Origin: Rhizobium sp. Leaf306
GTDB lineage: Bacteria; Pseudomonadota; Alphaproteobacteria; Rhizobiales; Rhizobiaceae
NCBI RefSeq assembly: GCF_001423425.1
Contig: NZ_LMNX01000003.1
Span: 715,044-779,043, forward strand
Reading direction: 5' to 3'
Length of the DNA: 64,000 nt
Shown: positions 53,462 through 62,586 of the stretch, piece by piece
Position numbering within the stretch: position 1 is the first letter of the stretch
How the letters are laid out: each line of letters begins with the position of its first letter
Position numbers and translations under genes: made by a program
The notes under the pieces: generated by a model
What the model was told of the DNA's origin: nothing
The model's input: the letters and a program-made list of their open reading frames with translations, nothing else
The model's database searches: none

Positions 53462-54055
53462 ATGAATTTCTTCCCGAGGGTGGCTTTGGTGGCCGTCGTC
53501 TTGCAGTTGGGTCTCGGTCATGCGCGAGCAGACCGTCCTGATCTGGATCAGTCGGTGATGGTGTTCGGTGGCGCTATGGTCGATGAGAATATGCTCGACG
53601 CTGCCAACGTGTTCGGTTCTGACTACGAAGATAACGCGTTGATTGGGTTGGGGTACCAGGTGTTCCCATACCAGTTCGGGACGTTCAGATTCGGCCTGGA
53701 GGCGGGTCTTACTGGTCGGTTCGGCCAGAGCACGAGCGGCGAGGTGTGGGGCGGTGTCGTGGGCCGACATGACGGCGTCAAGCTTGGTCCTGTGTCTGTC
53801 GCGCCATCGTTCACGTTCGGCCTCAGCCATGTCACCAAAAGCCAGAAAGGTCGGGAGCGGGATCACGAGCAGGAACGGGACGGCAACGCACGCACCCTGT
53901 TCTACCTTGGACCCGAGCTGAGCCTTTCGAGCGACAAGCTCCCGAACACGGAGGTGTTCTGGCGGCTCCACCATCGCTCAGGCGCATGGGGAACGCTGGG
54001 CGACATGCACGGCGGCTCGAACGCCAATGTCGTAGGGGTCCGGTACAAGTTCTGA
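53462..54055 (+). CDS. PagL-like outer-membrane acyloxyacyl hydrolase (lipid A 3-O-deacylase family)
   Basis: The 197-residue protein has a signal peptide ('VALVAVVLQLGLGHARA', mature part near residue 24) and an eight-stranded barrel pattern ending in 'NVVGVRYKF', with the terminal Phe typical of outer-membrane proteins. 'FWRLHHRSGAWGTLGDMHGG' near residue 165 carries the His-x-Ser arrangement of the PagL active site. PagL removes the 3-position acyl chain of lipid A. The start follows GAGGAGG with 9 bases between; a frame from 53213 overlaps the previous gene without a signal peptide at its start. Confidence 0.72.
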   Translation: MNFFPRVALVAVVLQLGLGHARADRPDLDQSVMVFGGAMVDENMLDAANVFGSDYEDNALIGLGYQVFPYQFGTFRFGLEAGLTGRFGQSTSGEVWGGVVGRHDGVKLGPVSVAPSFTFGLSHVTKSQKGRERDHEQERDGNARTLFYLGPELSLSSDKLPNTEVFWRLHHRSGAWGTLGDMHGGSNANVVGVRYKF

Positions 54056-54069
54056 CAAAAAAGGCCCGT

Positions 54070-54086
54070 ATCAGGCTCAGCCTGAT
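54070..54086. terminator. Short palindrome between converging genes
   Basis: ATCAGGCT-C-AGCCTGAT is a perfect 17-base palindrome 14 bases after the PagL-like stop, able to form a 6-bp stem with a 5-base loop. There is no T-tract. It is a weak candidate terminator. Confidence 0.35.
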
Positions 54087-54134
54087 CGCATAGCCTGACG
54101 TTGGAAATGTCGATCAGCAGATGCCGGCGGGAGA

Positions 54135-54785
54135 TCACACTGACTTTGGGAACAGTGGAGTCACATTCGTGGTTGCATTCCCGGTGGCGGGTTGGAGCTT
54201 GTTTGCGGTCGCCTTATCGAGGCCGTGCAGAATCTTTGCTAGCCCTTCCGCCTGACGATAGTAGTCCGGTTTTTCAGGAAGGGTCAGGTCGAACTCGCTG
54301 CTGATCCGAGCAATCAGATCCATCGCTCTTGCAGCAAGCCGGGCGTAACCCTCAATGCGGCGCTCGAAAAAGCCGTCATGCGCAGGTTTCGACAAATCGA
54401 GGCTTTCGAGAGCGTTCTCGTGGTTGCTAACACGGTTTGAAAACCACAATATCTCTTCGCCAAGATCCGCCCCGAAAAGTTGCCAGTCCGCGTCGTCAGG
54501 AAGGATCAGCACTGGTTCGGGAAGATGGAACGCGAACTCCTCCTGGTCCATAGGATTGAACTCAGGCCGGTCATGGACGGCTGCGTAGGCAGCCCCGACG
54601 TAGTCATCGAGCGCCAGCATCGTTCGCATTGCAAGGCTGCGCGCGTTCCGGTTTGTCTGTCCCGGACGGACGAGAATGCCGAGTTTGTGGATGGACCGAC
54701 TGGCGGATCCCAGAGCAAAGCTACCAGCGCCAATCAGCGCTCCCAACGTCATGAAACCTTGCGTTGTGCCGAAGAAATCAATCAC
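54135..54785 (-). CDS. Membrane-anchored protein of unknown function
   Basis: The 216-residue protein starts with a hydrophobic segment ('GFMTLGALIGAGSFALGSAS', residues 10-29) and continues as a mainly helical cytoplasmic domain with several tryptophans and acidic residues ('MDQEEFAFHLPEPVLILPDD'). It carries no motif I recognise. A GTG start is supported by GAGG about 8 bases upstream. It is convergent with the PagL-like gene and alone on its strand. Confidence 0.75.
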   Translation of the reverse strand: MIDFFGTTQGFMTLGALIGAGSFALGSASRSIHKLGILVRPGQTNRNARSLAMRTMLALDDYVGAAYAAVHDRPEFNPMDQEEFAFHLPEPVLILPDDADWQLFGADLGEEILWFSNRVSNHENALESLDLSKPAHDGFFERRIEGYARLAARAMDLIARISSEFDLTLPEKPDYYRQAEGLAKILHGLDKATANKLQPATGNATTNVTPLFPKSV

Positions 54786-55146
54786 CGAGTACCTCGTTAA
54801 GTAAGCCCGTCGTGGAGTCGACTGAAGAGTAAAAACCGGAATCGTTCCAAGTGACAGTCTGCACCGAAGCGTGCAGAAAACAAACGTTACCGTTCCAGTT
54901 TGATGAGATTTTCAAGATGGAGCGGACGTTACTGGCAATAGATGTGATGCCGAGCAGCCGTGTTCAAGTCTGCGGGCGATGCCCATCCTTCAGCGCGGGG
55001 CCTACGTCATAGAGGTTCTCCGTGTCTCCTTGACGAGGCATTGTCACGCGAAACAGGCTTCGTCGCCGGCAACAAGAACCGCGTCCATGCGTTATCGTCG
55101 CAACGGTCTCATGGTAACTGCGAAGAGATCGATAATGGAGACGAAG
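54786..55146. other. Divergent intergenic region, no convincing gene
   Basis: About 360 bases between the membrane protein gene and a small plus-strand gene. A frame from 54979 runs into the small gene but lacks a start signal and coding character in its first part. Promoters for both genes should lie here. Confidence 0.35.
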
Positions 55147-55401
55147 ATGGCGGCGGGTGTATTTGACGTTACGCAACTCAACTTGATCAGAGACGCGCAC
55201 CTCGACTGGTGCGCCGTTAACACCGTTGAGCCGACCAGCGTGTTGGGGGAGGAAGCGGTTGCCTATCTGTTGAGGGCATATGGCGCTGGCTGCGACAGTC
55301 CCCAAGAGATGATCGCGTCCCTTGATCGTTACATCAGCGAACGGGCGAGCCACGTACAGCTGGGATCGCCTGCTATACCATCATCCGGCGACGAACGTTG
55401 A
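55147..55401 (+). CDS. Small protein of unknown function
   Basis: The 84-residue product (MAAGVFDVTQLNLIRDAHLD...) is helical with one Trp-Cys pair in 'DAHLDWCAVNTVEPTSVLGE', and 'AVAYLLRAYGAGCDSPQEMI' in the middle. The start shown has GGAG 6 bases upstream; an ATG 12 bases earlier is also possible. No signal peptide or membrane segment is seen. I do not know its function. It converges with the flavin-binding protein gene. Confidence 0.6.
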   Translation: MAAGVFDVTQLNLIRDAHLDWCAVNTVEPTSVLGEEAVAYLLRAYGAGCDSPQEMIASLDRYISERASHVQLGSPAIPSSGDER

Positions 55402-55482
55402 GACCAGCGGCTGAGGCAACGCTGCCCGGCGACCGACCACGCAATCTCGTGCGTAAGTCTTAGACGATCGTTCGAGCGTCGA

Positions 55483-56136
55483 TCACAAGGCTTTGCCTTC
55501 CAAGCGGGCGCGCAGTGTCGCGTTTTCGGCTTCCAGCTGGTGCAGTCTTTGACGAAGGGGTACTACCGCTTCCTCGACCTGCTGCTCGGTATAGCGCGGG
55601 ATGATGTGTTGTGGGCAGTTCCAGTCGTAAGCCTCGAGCCGAAGCTTGAATAACCGCTCAGGCCTGCCTTTGTAGGTGGCATCGGAGACCAGATCTGTAA
55701 GAGCCTGATCGGCATCTAGCGTTAGCCGCTCGACATGTGCGTAGATTTTGAGCCGGGCTCGTCGGACGTAGTCCATCAGGAACAGGCAGGCCCGGTCGTT
55801 GGCTGCGAGATTTCCTGCACTGATGTACTGGCGGTTACCTCGATAGTCGGCAAATGCCATGGTTCGATGATCGACGACCTTCAAAAAACCAGCTCTCCCT
55901 CCACGGTGTTGAACGTATGGCCACCCGGTTTCAGACACCGATGCCATGTAGAAGCTGTCGCGCGAGGCGATGAAGGCGATTTCGTTTTCCGTGAATGTAT
56001 CTGAGGGGCGGTCGTGGTAGCCCAACCATATTTGATCCGCACCCATATCCGCCTGTGCGGCTCTCACGCTCGGCGTCACGGCGACTTCCAGGAAATGATA
56101 CGGCACGTGAACCCCCATATTCAGGCGGGCCCGCAT
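55483..56136 (-). CDS. Pyridoxamine 5'-phosphate oxidase-like FMN-binding protein
   Basis: The 217-residue protein has the split-barrel flavin fold of the PNPOx-like group: 'FIASRDSFYMASVSETGWPY', 'RGGRAGFLKVVDHRTMAFAD', 'RQYISAGNLAANDRACLFLM' and 'RRARLKIYAHVERL'. A C-terminal helix 'RQRLHQLEAENATLRARLEG' looks like a short coiled coil. Relatives bind FMN or F420 and reduce small molecules. The start is uncertain: the ATG six codons later is equally possible, and neither has a ribosome site. It is about 175 bases from the cyclase gene end, on the same strand. Confidence 0.82.
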   Translation of the reverse strand: MRARLNMGVHVPYHFLEVAVTPSVRAAQADMGADQIWLGYHDRPSDTFTENEIAFIASRDSFYMASVSETGWPYVQHRGGRAGFLKVVDHRTMAFADYRGNRQYISAGNLAANDRACLFLMDYVRRARLKIYAHVERLTLDADQALTDLVSDATYKGRPERLFKLRLEAYDWNCPQHIIPRYTEQQVEEAVVPLRQRLHQLEAENATLRARLEGKAL

Positions 56137-56310
56137 GGTGACCGGACGGTGCGGCGCCGCGGATTGGACTATAGCTCGACCAAATCAAAGATTGGAATGC
56201 TCATTCTTCCGGCCGGTGGACATTCCGGCCGCAGTTGATCGGGATCACACTCTTCGGCTCGTCTCTATCGATGCACGCTTTCTCCGGCCAAATTCTTCCT
56301 GTCCGATCTC

Positions 56311-58116
56311 CTACCGCACAACAGTGAAAACCGAGACTTCCTCGCTCTTGCCTTTGACGAGGATGCGGCCGAGCTCCCTCACACCGCTCGTGTCGGCCAG
56401 GCTGGCCGCGGTCCCGGCCCCGATCAGTAGGGATACGCCGAGGTTCTTGGATTCCCCCTCGAGACGTGCTGCCAGATTGACGGCATCGCCGAGTGCGGAA
56501 TAGTCAAAGCGCCTGGTCGAACCCATGTTGCCCACGACGCAATCACCCGTATTGATGCCGATACCGATACGCAGCTCGTGATGCATTCGACCGGCGATCT
56601 CCGCCTCACGCGCGAGCTCGGCGTTCAGGCTCGCCATTGAAGCGAGCATTGAAAGCGCGGCTGAAACCGCGTGATCGGCATGGTGGGGATCGTCGAGCGG
56701 CGCATTCCAGAATGCCATCAGGCAGTCGCCGATATATTTGTCGATCGTTCCCCCATGGGAGAGCACTATATCCGAAAGCGGCGTCAACAGCCGGTTTATC
56801 AGCTCGGTGAGGTGTTGAGGGTCATCCTTCAGCTGTTCGGCGATTGTAGTGAACCCGCGGACATCGCAGAAAAGGACGCTCAGCTTCTTCTTCTCACCGC
56901 CAAGCTTCAAACGGGTCGGATCGCTGGCCAGTTGAGAAACAAGGTCAGGCGATAGGTACTGAGCGAACGCTTGCGTGATCTGGCGACGGCCCGCCCGCTC
57001 CTTCGCGTAATCGAGCCCCGCCTGCGCAGCGCTCAGGCTGAGCATCGCCAATGCGGGCGAGACCGGAGACACAAACACCCTCCCGAACCGCAACGCGGCG
57101 TAAGCTCCACCCAGCATCACGACAAGCGCGACACTGTTGTACAACACGGTTTTCCAACCCGTATCCTTGCGGACCAGCAGCGCCCCGATGACGACCGCAC
57201 CAAACAGCAGAAATTGACGCAGTGCCTGGTCAGTTTCTGTAACGGAAGATCCCAGTCTGATGTTATCGACGATCGTCGCCTGGATTTCAGCGCCGGCCGT
57301 CAGGTGACCGGTGTGGACGGTATAGGGTGTTGCATAGGCGTCCGCTCCGCCCTTCTCCACCGTCGCTGCGGTTTGAAGGCTTAGACCGACCAGAACGATC
57401 CTATCCTTGAAAAACCCTTCGGGCAGGAACCGCTCCGGCTCGAGCGCCTGGTAATAGGAAACTGTCGGGTATGTGCGGGCTGGCCCGTAAACCTGAAGCA
57501 GTTTGTTCGGCACTCCCACCGGAATTTCGAAACCTGCAGCAGTCGCAACCGTGGCGGCGAAGCCATCGTCATAGGGTGGCAGACGACGCAGAACGCCGTC
57601 GCGATCAAGCGTAATCGAGGCAATGCCCGTCAAAGCATAGGCGTCACTGAACATTTGCAGCGGCAGAACCCGCACAAACTGATCCGCCTGCGCAGACGTC
57701 ACAAGCGTTTCGTCACCGGCGAGCACGACGTCTGGTCCAAGCGCTGCGGCAAGGGCGGCGTCGTCTTCCGGATTGGACGGCTCCGCGAAGATGATGTCCA
57801 TGCCGATCGTCTTGGCACCGGCCGCGCGCAACGCCGTGATCAGTCTGGCATGCAGGCCTCGTGGCCACGGCCACTGGCTCTGGATTTCGGCGAGAGACGG
57901 TTCGTCGATCGCAACGACGATCGGGCTGTCCGAGGCAAGCGGCAAAGGGTTCAGGGTCGAGAGATAGTCGAACGCACGGTTGTCGAGCAGCGACCAAGCT
58001 GGAAGCTGAGCGATCAACGTCAATGCGACGTAGATTATCAGTGACAGCGCCGTGAGCTTTAGCTGCCGAGACCCGAGCATGGGCCCGCCGCGGGCATTCG
58101 ACCGACTACCTGACAT
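56311..58116 (-). CDS. CHASE2 domain class III adenylate/guanylate cyclase
   Basis: The 601-residue protein has an N-terminal TM helix (about 20-40), a large extracytoplasmic CHASE2 domain (about 45-295), a cluster of three short TM helices (300-365) and a class III cyclase domain (about 410-590). Metal-binding D418 ('FCDVRGFT') and D464 ('YIGDCLMAFW') are present, as are the transition-state residues N547 and R551 ('DAVNLAARLE'). The base-selecting pair is K460 and S540, as in class IIIb cyclases with K and T/S, so ATP is the likely substrate. It starts directly after the stop of the FecR-TPR-barrel gene (no gap), so the two form a unit and CHASE2 may read a signal from that envelope protein. 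Confidence 0.93.
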   Translation of the reverse strand: MSGSRSNARGGPMLGSRQLKLTALSLIIYVALTLIAQLPAWSLLDNRAFDYLSTLNPLPLASDSPIVVAIDEPSLAEIQSQWPWPRGLHARLITALRAAGAKTIGMDIIFAEPSNPEDDAALAAALGPDVVLAGDETLVTSAQADQFVRVLPLQMFSDAYALTGIASITLDRDGVLRRLPPYDDGFAATVATAAGFEIPVGVPNKLLQVYGPARTYPTVSYYQALEPERFLPEGFFKDRIVLVGLSLQTAATVEKGGADAYATPYTVHTGHLTAGAEIQATIVDNIRLGSSVTETDQALRQFLLFGAVVIGALLVRKDTGWKTVLYNSVALVVMLGGAYAALRFGRVFVSPVSPALAMLSLSAAQAGLDYAKERAGRRQITQAFAQYLSPDLVSQLASDPTRLKLGGEKKKLSVLFCDVRGFTTIAEQLKDDPQHLTELINRLLTPLSDIVLSHGGTIDKYIGDCLMAFWNAPLDDPHHADHAVSAALSMLASMASLNAELAREAEIAGRMHHELRIGIGINTGDCVVGNMGSTRRFDYSALGDAVNLAARLEGESKNLGVSLLIGAGTAASLADTSGVRELGRILVKGKSEEVSVFTVVR

Positions 58117-61100
58117 CTAGAAACGAACCTTCAACGTACCCTTGAAGGATCTTCCCCATGCGGGAACGCCGGCGTCGACTTCGAACTCTTCGTCGAGCAG
58201 ATTGAAAGCCTCCAGTATCAGCGCCATCCGCTTGTCGAGAGGCTCCCAGGTCAGCTTGCTGTCGAGCGTCCAGTAGTCACCAAGGCCAGTCCCGGCACTG
58301 CCTATCCGCTCGCCAATGTAGTTGGCGGCCAGCGAAACCTGGACATTGGCCGGATTGACATAGGTGAGCGCCAGCTGGCCTGCCCATTCCGGGATGAACG
58401 GCAAGGATGAGCCGGCGGGCAGGCTGCCGCCTTTTTCTTCCGAATCCGCGTAGGCGATCGTGGACGAGAGACCGAAGCCGTGCCCTAAGAGAAGATTGCC
58501 TGTCAGACTCGCCCTATCGATGCGTCCCTCGCTGGTGGTGAAGGGAACGGCTGTCAGTGGAACTGCGATCTGCATGTCGCGCACGTCCTGGTGCTGGAAC
58601 TCCGCAGCCGTGAAGAACCTGTCTGTCCACTCCGCATCCCACCGAAGTGCGACCGTATCGGCACGTCCTTCGGGTGCAACATCGAAAGCATTCGGCTGCA
58701 GGCCGACGACAGAGACCGGCGACAGCGTCGGCGTCGACAGATCCGTGCTGCTGCGCATCACGGCAGCGCGGAGCCACTGTCCCTCGACCGGTGACCAGGC
58801 AAGGCCGAGACGCGGCTCTAGGCGAACACCGTCAGATGCGTCGTTGCTGAGGTAGTTACCGAATACGGCGTACTCAGCCTTCAAGTTTGACTGGATCTCG
58901 TGGAGCAGATCGACATAAACGCTTGCGACGCTCGTGCAATCCGAGCTGCTGACGGTCCTAGCACCCCCGTTAAGAAGGTCTTCTAACGTCTGTGACTGGG
59001 ATTCGGAGATCCAGCCTCCTTCAACACCATAGCGCCAAGTCAGATCACCCGCATTGAACGTATGGCTGGCTGCGGCAATATAAGCATTTTCTTCAAACTC
59101 ATCGCTTTCCCGCGCGAATGGAAGGGTCGGGAACGGAGGTCCAAAGTCGATCTCGCTGTACCGGGTGTCATTGCGCCTTGTCCCGCTGTACAGAATGGCC
59201 GCGTTCATGACATTCTCGTAGGCGAATGTGTGGCTCCAGCCTAAGCCGCCGTTGCGGCTTCTCCCGACGATCTCATTCCTCACAAGGGGGAAGGCTCCAG
59301 AGCTTGTCACCTCTTGGTCGAAGGTGCTCTTGGCGTCGTTGTAATAGAGAACGATGCGGTCGTAATAGGTCGGACTGGTGGTCAGGAAGACATTGCCGCC
59401 GAGCACCTCCAGCTCTGTCCCGATATCCGTGATCAAGCCGGCATCGCGGGCGTCGAGTGACTTCTGCCATTCGAAATTGGCATAGTAGCTCTTCGGGTTC
59501 GGGATGTTCGTATAGCCCTGAATCTCTGCCTCGCCCGTCCCGCCGGTGCCTCCGCCCGCCGCAGTGAAGCCACCTCCGACAGATACTTCGAAGAACGGCC
59601 GGGTGAGAATGTCAAACCCGCGACTGGGAGACGAGATCAGTGTCGGCTCCAGCAGGAGCCCCTGAAGCGTTGATGAAAAGAATTGCCCGTTCGGGGCATT
59701 GTTGATGACATCCTCACCATAGAGGTAGCTGTTCGCGAAAGGGTTGACGCTGCCACGGATGCTTTCATCGATATAGGCAGCACCGGAAAATGGATCGAAG
59801 ACGGCATCGCTGTAGAATTCTCCCCAGGCGTTCAGGCCTTGAAAGCGGAACGCACTGTTGAGAATCGAACCCGCCTGCTGGTTTGCGCCAAGCGACGTGT
59901 ACTCACCACCGCGCGCTCGCGCACGCAGGACGTAGTCTCGCGCATGTTGGATCGCACCCGGCGCATCATACTCCGAAATGGCCACCGAGGCCCGAACCGC
60001 CGAGATGACGGGATCATTGTCATCCAGTCTATCGGCATTGTCGATCGCCTGTTCTGCAGCGACACGGTCCCCTTTCTGGTAGTAGGCCGCGCCAAGAACA
60101 ATTTGCCCCTGGGCATCCGCCGGATTGGAAACAGTGCCTGCGAGCAGGTCTTCGACCGCCTTGTCGGGCTCGCCTGTCTGGAGATAGTAGCGACCTCTCG
60201 CAATCAGAACCTGATCCAGCGCCGGATCCGCAGCCATGGCAAGATCGATCTCGCGCTTCGCCTCCTTCACCCGGTTTGTGTCCAGATAGAAGATCGCCAG
60301 ATTCGAGTGCGATATAGGATCGATCGGATCCAGCTCGATCGCCTTTCGAAGCGCTGCCTCTGCCTCTCGATTGGCACCCCTGGTCGAGTGTATGTCGGCG
60401 ATCGCATTCCAGGTGGTGCTGCTTCCCGGCGTTACCTTCAGAACCTCGTAGAGATCTGCCAGCGCTCCGTCGTTATCGCCCTGGAACCCTGCCTTGAAAT
60501 GAGATCGCGCCTCCAGCGCAGTGGGCTCATGCGGATCGAGAGACAGTGAGCGGTTTATCGCCTCCTCCGCCTGCTTGCGGTCATTCAACAACAACGCGAT
60601 CCAGCCGCGATAGGCCGGAAGCGAGGGGTCGGAAGGGTACTGTCGCTCCGCTTCGCGAAGAGCCTCGATCGACGCGTTCAGGTCCTTCAGGAAACCGACC
60701 GCATAGGCCCGCAGAAATGCGGCTTCCGGTCCACCATTGCTCGGTGGCAGCGGCTCGACACGGCTTGGATCTGCCAGCGACCGTGCATAATAGCCACCCC
60801 AGAGCGCGATCGCTCTCCTGCGGGGATCGAGGCGGTGAGAAACCTGCGCGAAAAGGGCCGCCGCTTCACCGTATCGCGCTTGGTTGGCTGCGATGATGGC
60901 CTTGATCAGGATCAGCCGGTCCCGTTGGGTTGATGATAACTGCGTGCGCTCCAGCGCACCAAGCATCTCCATTGTCTTTGCCGGGCCTTCAAGCGACAAC
61001 TGCGCTTCCGCAAGATCGACCAGGTCGGCGGTCGAACGCTTCGCAGGTGGAATCGCCAGAATACGATCGGCATTTCGGCGCATGTCTGCAAATGGGACCG

Positions 61101-61776
61101 CTGCTGGCGGCATACGCTCGAACGCTTCTCGCGGCGGAAGGTAGAACAGCATTTGTTCGCGGTCATCGGAGTCGACGATAACCACCTTGCGAGGCGCCTG
61201 ACCCAAGGTGGCTGCTGCCGCCTCACCCGCACGCACGTCGACCATGCCTTGTGGATTGGCGAGTTGCACGACCCCGTCGAGAACCGTCAGCGACGTGTCG
61301 TTGCCGCTGACCGTCATGGTCCAGTCGGTCCCTCGAATAGCGGCAGCCGCTGCGGCCGTCTGGACCTGTACGCCGGGCCCTCCGCGCTCGGCCCGGGCCC
61401 AGATCGTTCCTGACTGAAGCTGCAACACCGTGTCGGAACTCGTCTCACTGGTGATCTGCTTCACGACCATCGAGGTGTTGCGGCCGAGCCTGACCTGGGT
61501 ACGGTCCGAGAAAACGATGGCGAGCTGGCCGACCGCGTTCGTGCGCAGGATATCGCCGCTCATCAGGTCTTGTTTGAGATCGACGGACCGCCAGTCGGAC
61601 ACGTCAATAAAGCGGACTTCCTCGCCAGTCTTACGTGCGATGACGGCCCCAGCTGCAGTACCTGAGCGCGGAACGGGCTCCGCACCCGCAGGCTCAAGTG
61701 CAGCCGACAACAGAACAGCCGTCGTCAGCGACAGCACTGTTGCTGCCTTAAAAAGTTTCACTCTACAATCCGGCAT
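58117..61776 (-). CDS. Exported FecR-TPR-beta-barrel fusion protein
   Basis: The 1219-residue protein has a signal peptide ('ATVLSLTTAVLLSAALEPAG', cleavage near residue 33). It then has a FecR domain (about 40-200) with 'GDILRTNAVGQLAIVFSDRT', 'TSMVVKQI' and 'AAIRGTDWTM', a TPR array (about 260-640; 'AEAALRKAIELDPIDPISHS' is a typical repeat) and a C-terminal region (about 700-1219) that reads as an outer-membrane barrel of the TonB-receptor type, ending in 'SFKGTLKVRF'. There is no plug domain. It could be a surface sensor whose FecR part lies in the periplasm. The start was set at MPDCRVKLF, 8 bases after GGAG; a GTG five codons earlier has a poorer site. It abuts the CHASE2 cyclase gene. 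Confidence 0.88.
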   Translation of the reverse strand: MPDCRVKLFKAATVLSLTTAVLLSAALEPAGAEPVPRSGTAAGAVIARKTGEEVRFIDVSDWRSVDLKQDLMSGDILRTNAVGQLAIVFSDRTQVRLGRNTSMVVKQITSETSSDTVLQLQSGTIWARAERGGPGVQVQTAAAAAAIRGTDWTMTVSGNDTSLTVLDGVVQLANPQGMVDVRAGEAAAATLGQAPRKVVIVDSDDREQMLFYLPPREAFERMPPAAVPFADMRRNADRILAIPPAKRSTADLVDLAEAQLSLEGPAKTMEMLGALERTQLSSTQRDRLILIKAIIAANQARYGEAAALFAQVSHRLDPRRRAIALWGGYYARSLADPSRVEPLPPSNGGPEAAFLRAYAVGFLKDLNASIEALREAERQYPSDPSLPAYRGWIALLLNDRKQAEEAINRSLSLDPHEPTALEARSHFKAGFQGDNDGALADLYEVLKVTPGSSTTWNAIADIHSTRGANREAEAALRKAIELDPIDPISHSNLAIFYLDTNRVKEAKREIDLAMAADPALDQVLIARGRYYLQTGEPDKAVEDLLAGTVSNPADAQGQIVLGAAYYQKGDRVAAEQAIDNADRLDDNDPVISAVRASVAISEYDAPGAIQHARDYVLRARARGGEYTSLGANQQAGSILNSAFRFQGLNAWGEFYSDAVFDPFSGAAYIDESIRGSVNPFANSYLYGEDVINNAPNGQFFSSTLQGLLLEPTLISSPSRGFDILTRPFFEVSVGGGFTAAGGGTGGTGEAEIQGYTNIPNPKSYYANFEWQKSLDARDAGLITDIGTELEVLGGNVFLTTSPTYYDRIVLYYNDAKSTFDQEVTSSGAFPLVRNEIVGRSRNGGLGWSHTFAYENVMNAAILYSGTRRNDTRYSEIDFGPPFPTLPFARESDEFEENAYIAAASHTFNAGDLTWRYGVEGGWISESQSQTLEDLLNGGARTVSSSDCTSVASVYVDLLHEIQSNLKAEYAVFGNYLSNDASDGVRLEPRLGLAWSPVEGQWLRAAVMRSSTDLSTPTLSPVSVVGLQPNAFDVAPEGRADTVALRWDAEWTDRFFTAAEFQHQDVRDMQIAVPLTAVPFTTSEGRIDRASLTGNLLLGHGFGLSSTIAYADSEEKGGSLPAGSSLPFIPEWAGQLALTYVNPANVQVSLAANYIGERIGSAGTGLGDYWTLDSKLTWEPLDKRMALILEAFNLLDEEFEVDAGVPAWGRSFKGTLKVRF

Positions 61777-61888
61777 CCCCCGCCGCTCCACCCTTAAGCA
61801 ACTAAGTGTCGTAGTCGCCCTAGCAAGACTATTGAATAGCCGCCAGAGTCTTATTAGAGAGGATACTTTGTAAGCGGAGAATTTTCAC

Positions 61889-62443
61889 GTGAGTGACTTT
61901 GATAGCGCACCTACGGAGATGCTTGACCTGACCATGGCGAGCGGTGAGGTGACGGAGGAGTACATAAACCACATCCGAAAGATCAACGACGTCTTCTATG
62001 ACCAGATCAAGATAGCCGACCAAAAGGCCGCCTATATCTTCACGTTCATGCTGGCTTTCTTGATCTCTTCTGCGGAAGGGCGAAGTGTGTTCGACTGGGC
62101 GCTCTATGCGAAGGCAGACATTCCGGAGGCATTGCTTCGCGCCATACTGGCCTGCGCGTCAGTCTTTTCAATCATTTGCGCAATCCTCGTTGTCCTCCCC
62201 CGCAACATCCCCCGCTCGACGTCTCTCTTCTGGGGCACCTGGCCGCATCATCGCCCGCTGTTCGAGCTCGCTGCGGCGAACCGCGATGTCTCTTACCTGT
62301 TCAACGAATATCTCGATAACGCCGACATCCTGTCGCTGATCTCGCGCCGTAAGTACAAGTGCGTGTCGTTCGCCTTCCGCGGACTGGTCCTGACGGTCCT
62401 CGCCTATGTCATTCTCCTGCTGGCGACGCAGAACATCCGCTAA
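61889..62443 (+). CDS. Three-TM protein resembling the DUF5706/PycTM cyclic-nucleotide effector family
   Basis: The 184-residue protein has a helix 'INDVFYDQIKIADQKAAYIF' running into TM1 (about 47-62), then TM2 (about 82-104), a cytoplasmic segment and TM3 (161-180) after 'SRRKYKCVSFAFRGL'. The 'ADxKA' entry to the first TM and the K-Y-K before the last TM recall the Pycsar effector domain (DUF5706), which damages the inner membrane when it binds cCMP or cUMP. This is by memory of the family pattern, not a search. It is divergent from the FecR-TPR-barrel and CHASE2-cyclase genes with 112 bases between starts. A GTG start follows GGAGA with 10 bases between. Confidence 0.6.
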   Translation: MSDFDSAPTEMLDLTMASGEVTEEYINHIRKINDVFYDQIKIADQKAAYIFTFMLAFLISSAEGRSVFDWALYAKADIPEALLRAILACASVFSIICAILVVLPRNIPRSTSLFWGTWPHHRPLFELAAANRDVSYLFNEYLDNADILSLISRRKYKCVSFAFRGLVLTVLAYVILLLATQNIR

Positions 62444-62586
62444 TCCCGCCATTTGGAGGCGATGAGCGGTACTCAACCCCGGTCCTGTTCATCGTCACAT
62501 CGGCACGGCTGCGGCACCCACCAAGCGACCGCGGAATCGGTCTTTCGAAAGAGGTCGATCCATTCCGTTTCTGACGTCGATTTGGA

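Noticed and set aside
61889..62443. Calling the locus a standard Pycsar defence system
   Set aside because: The cyclase is membrane-bound with CHASE2 and a K/S base pair that predicts ATP use, and it is divergent from the effector-like gene; only a resemblance is claimed.
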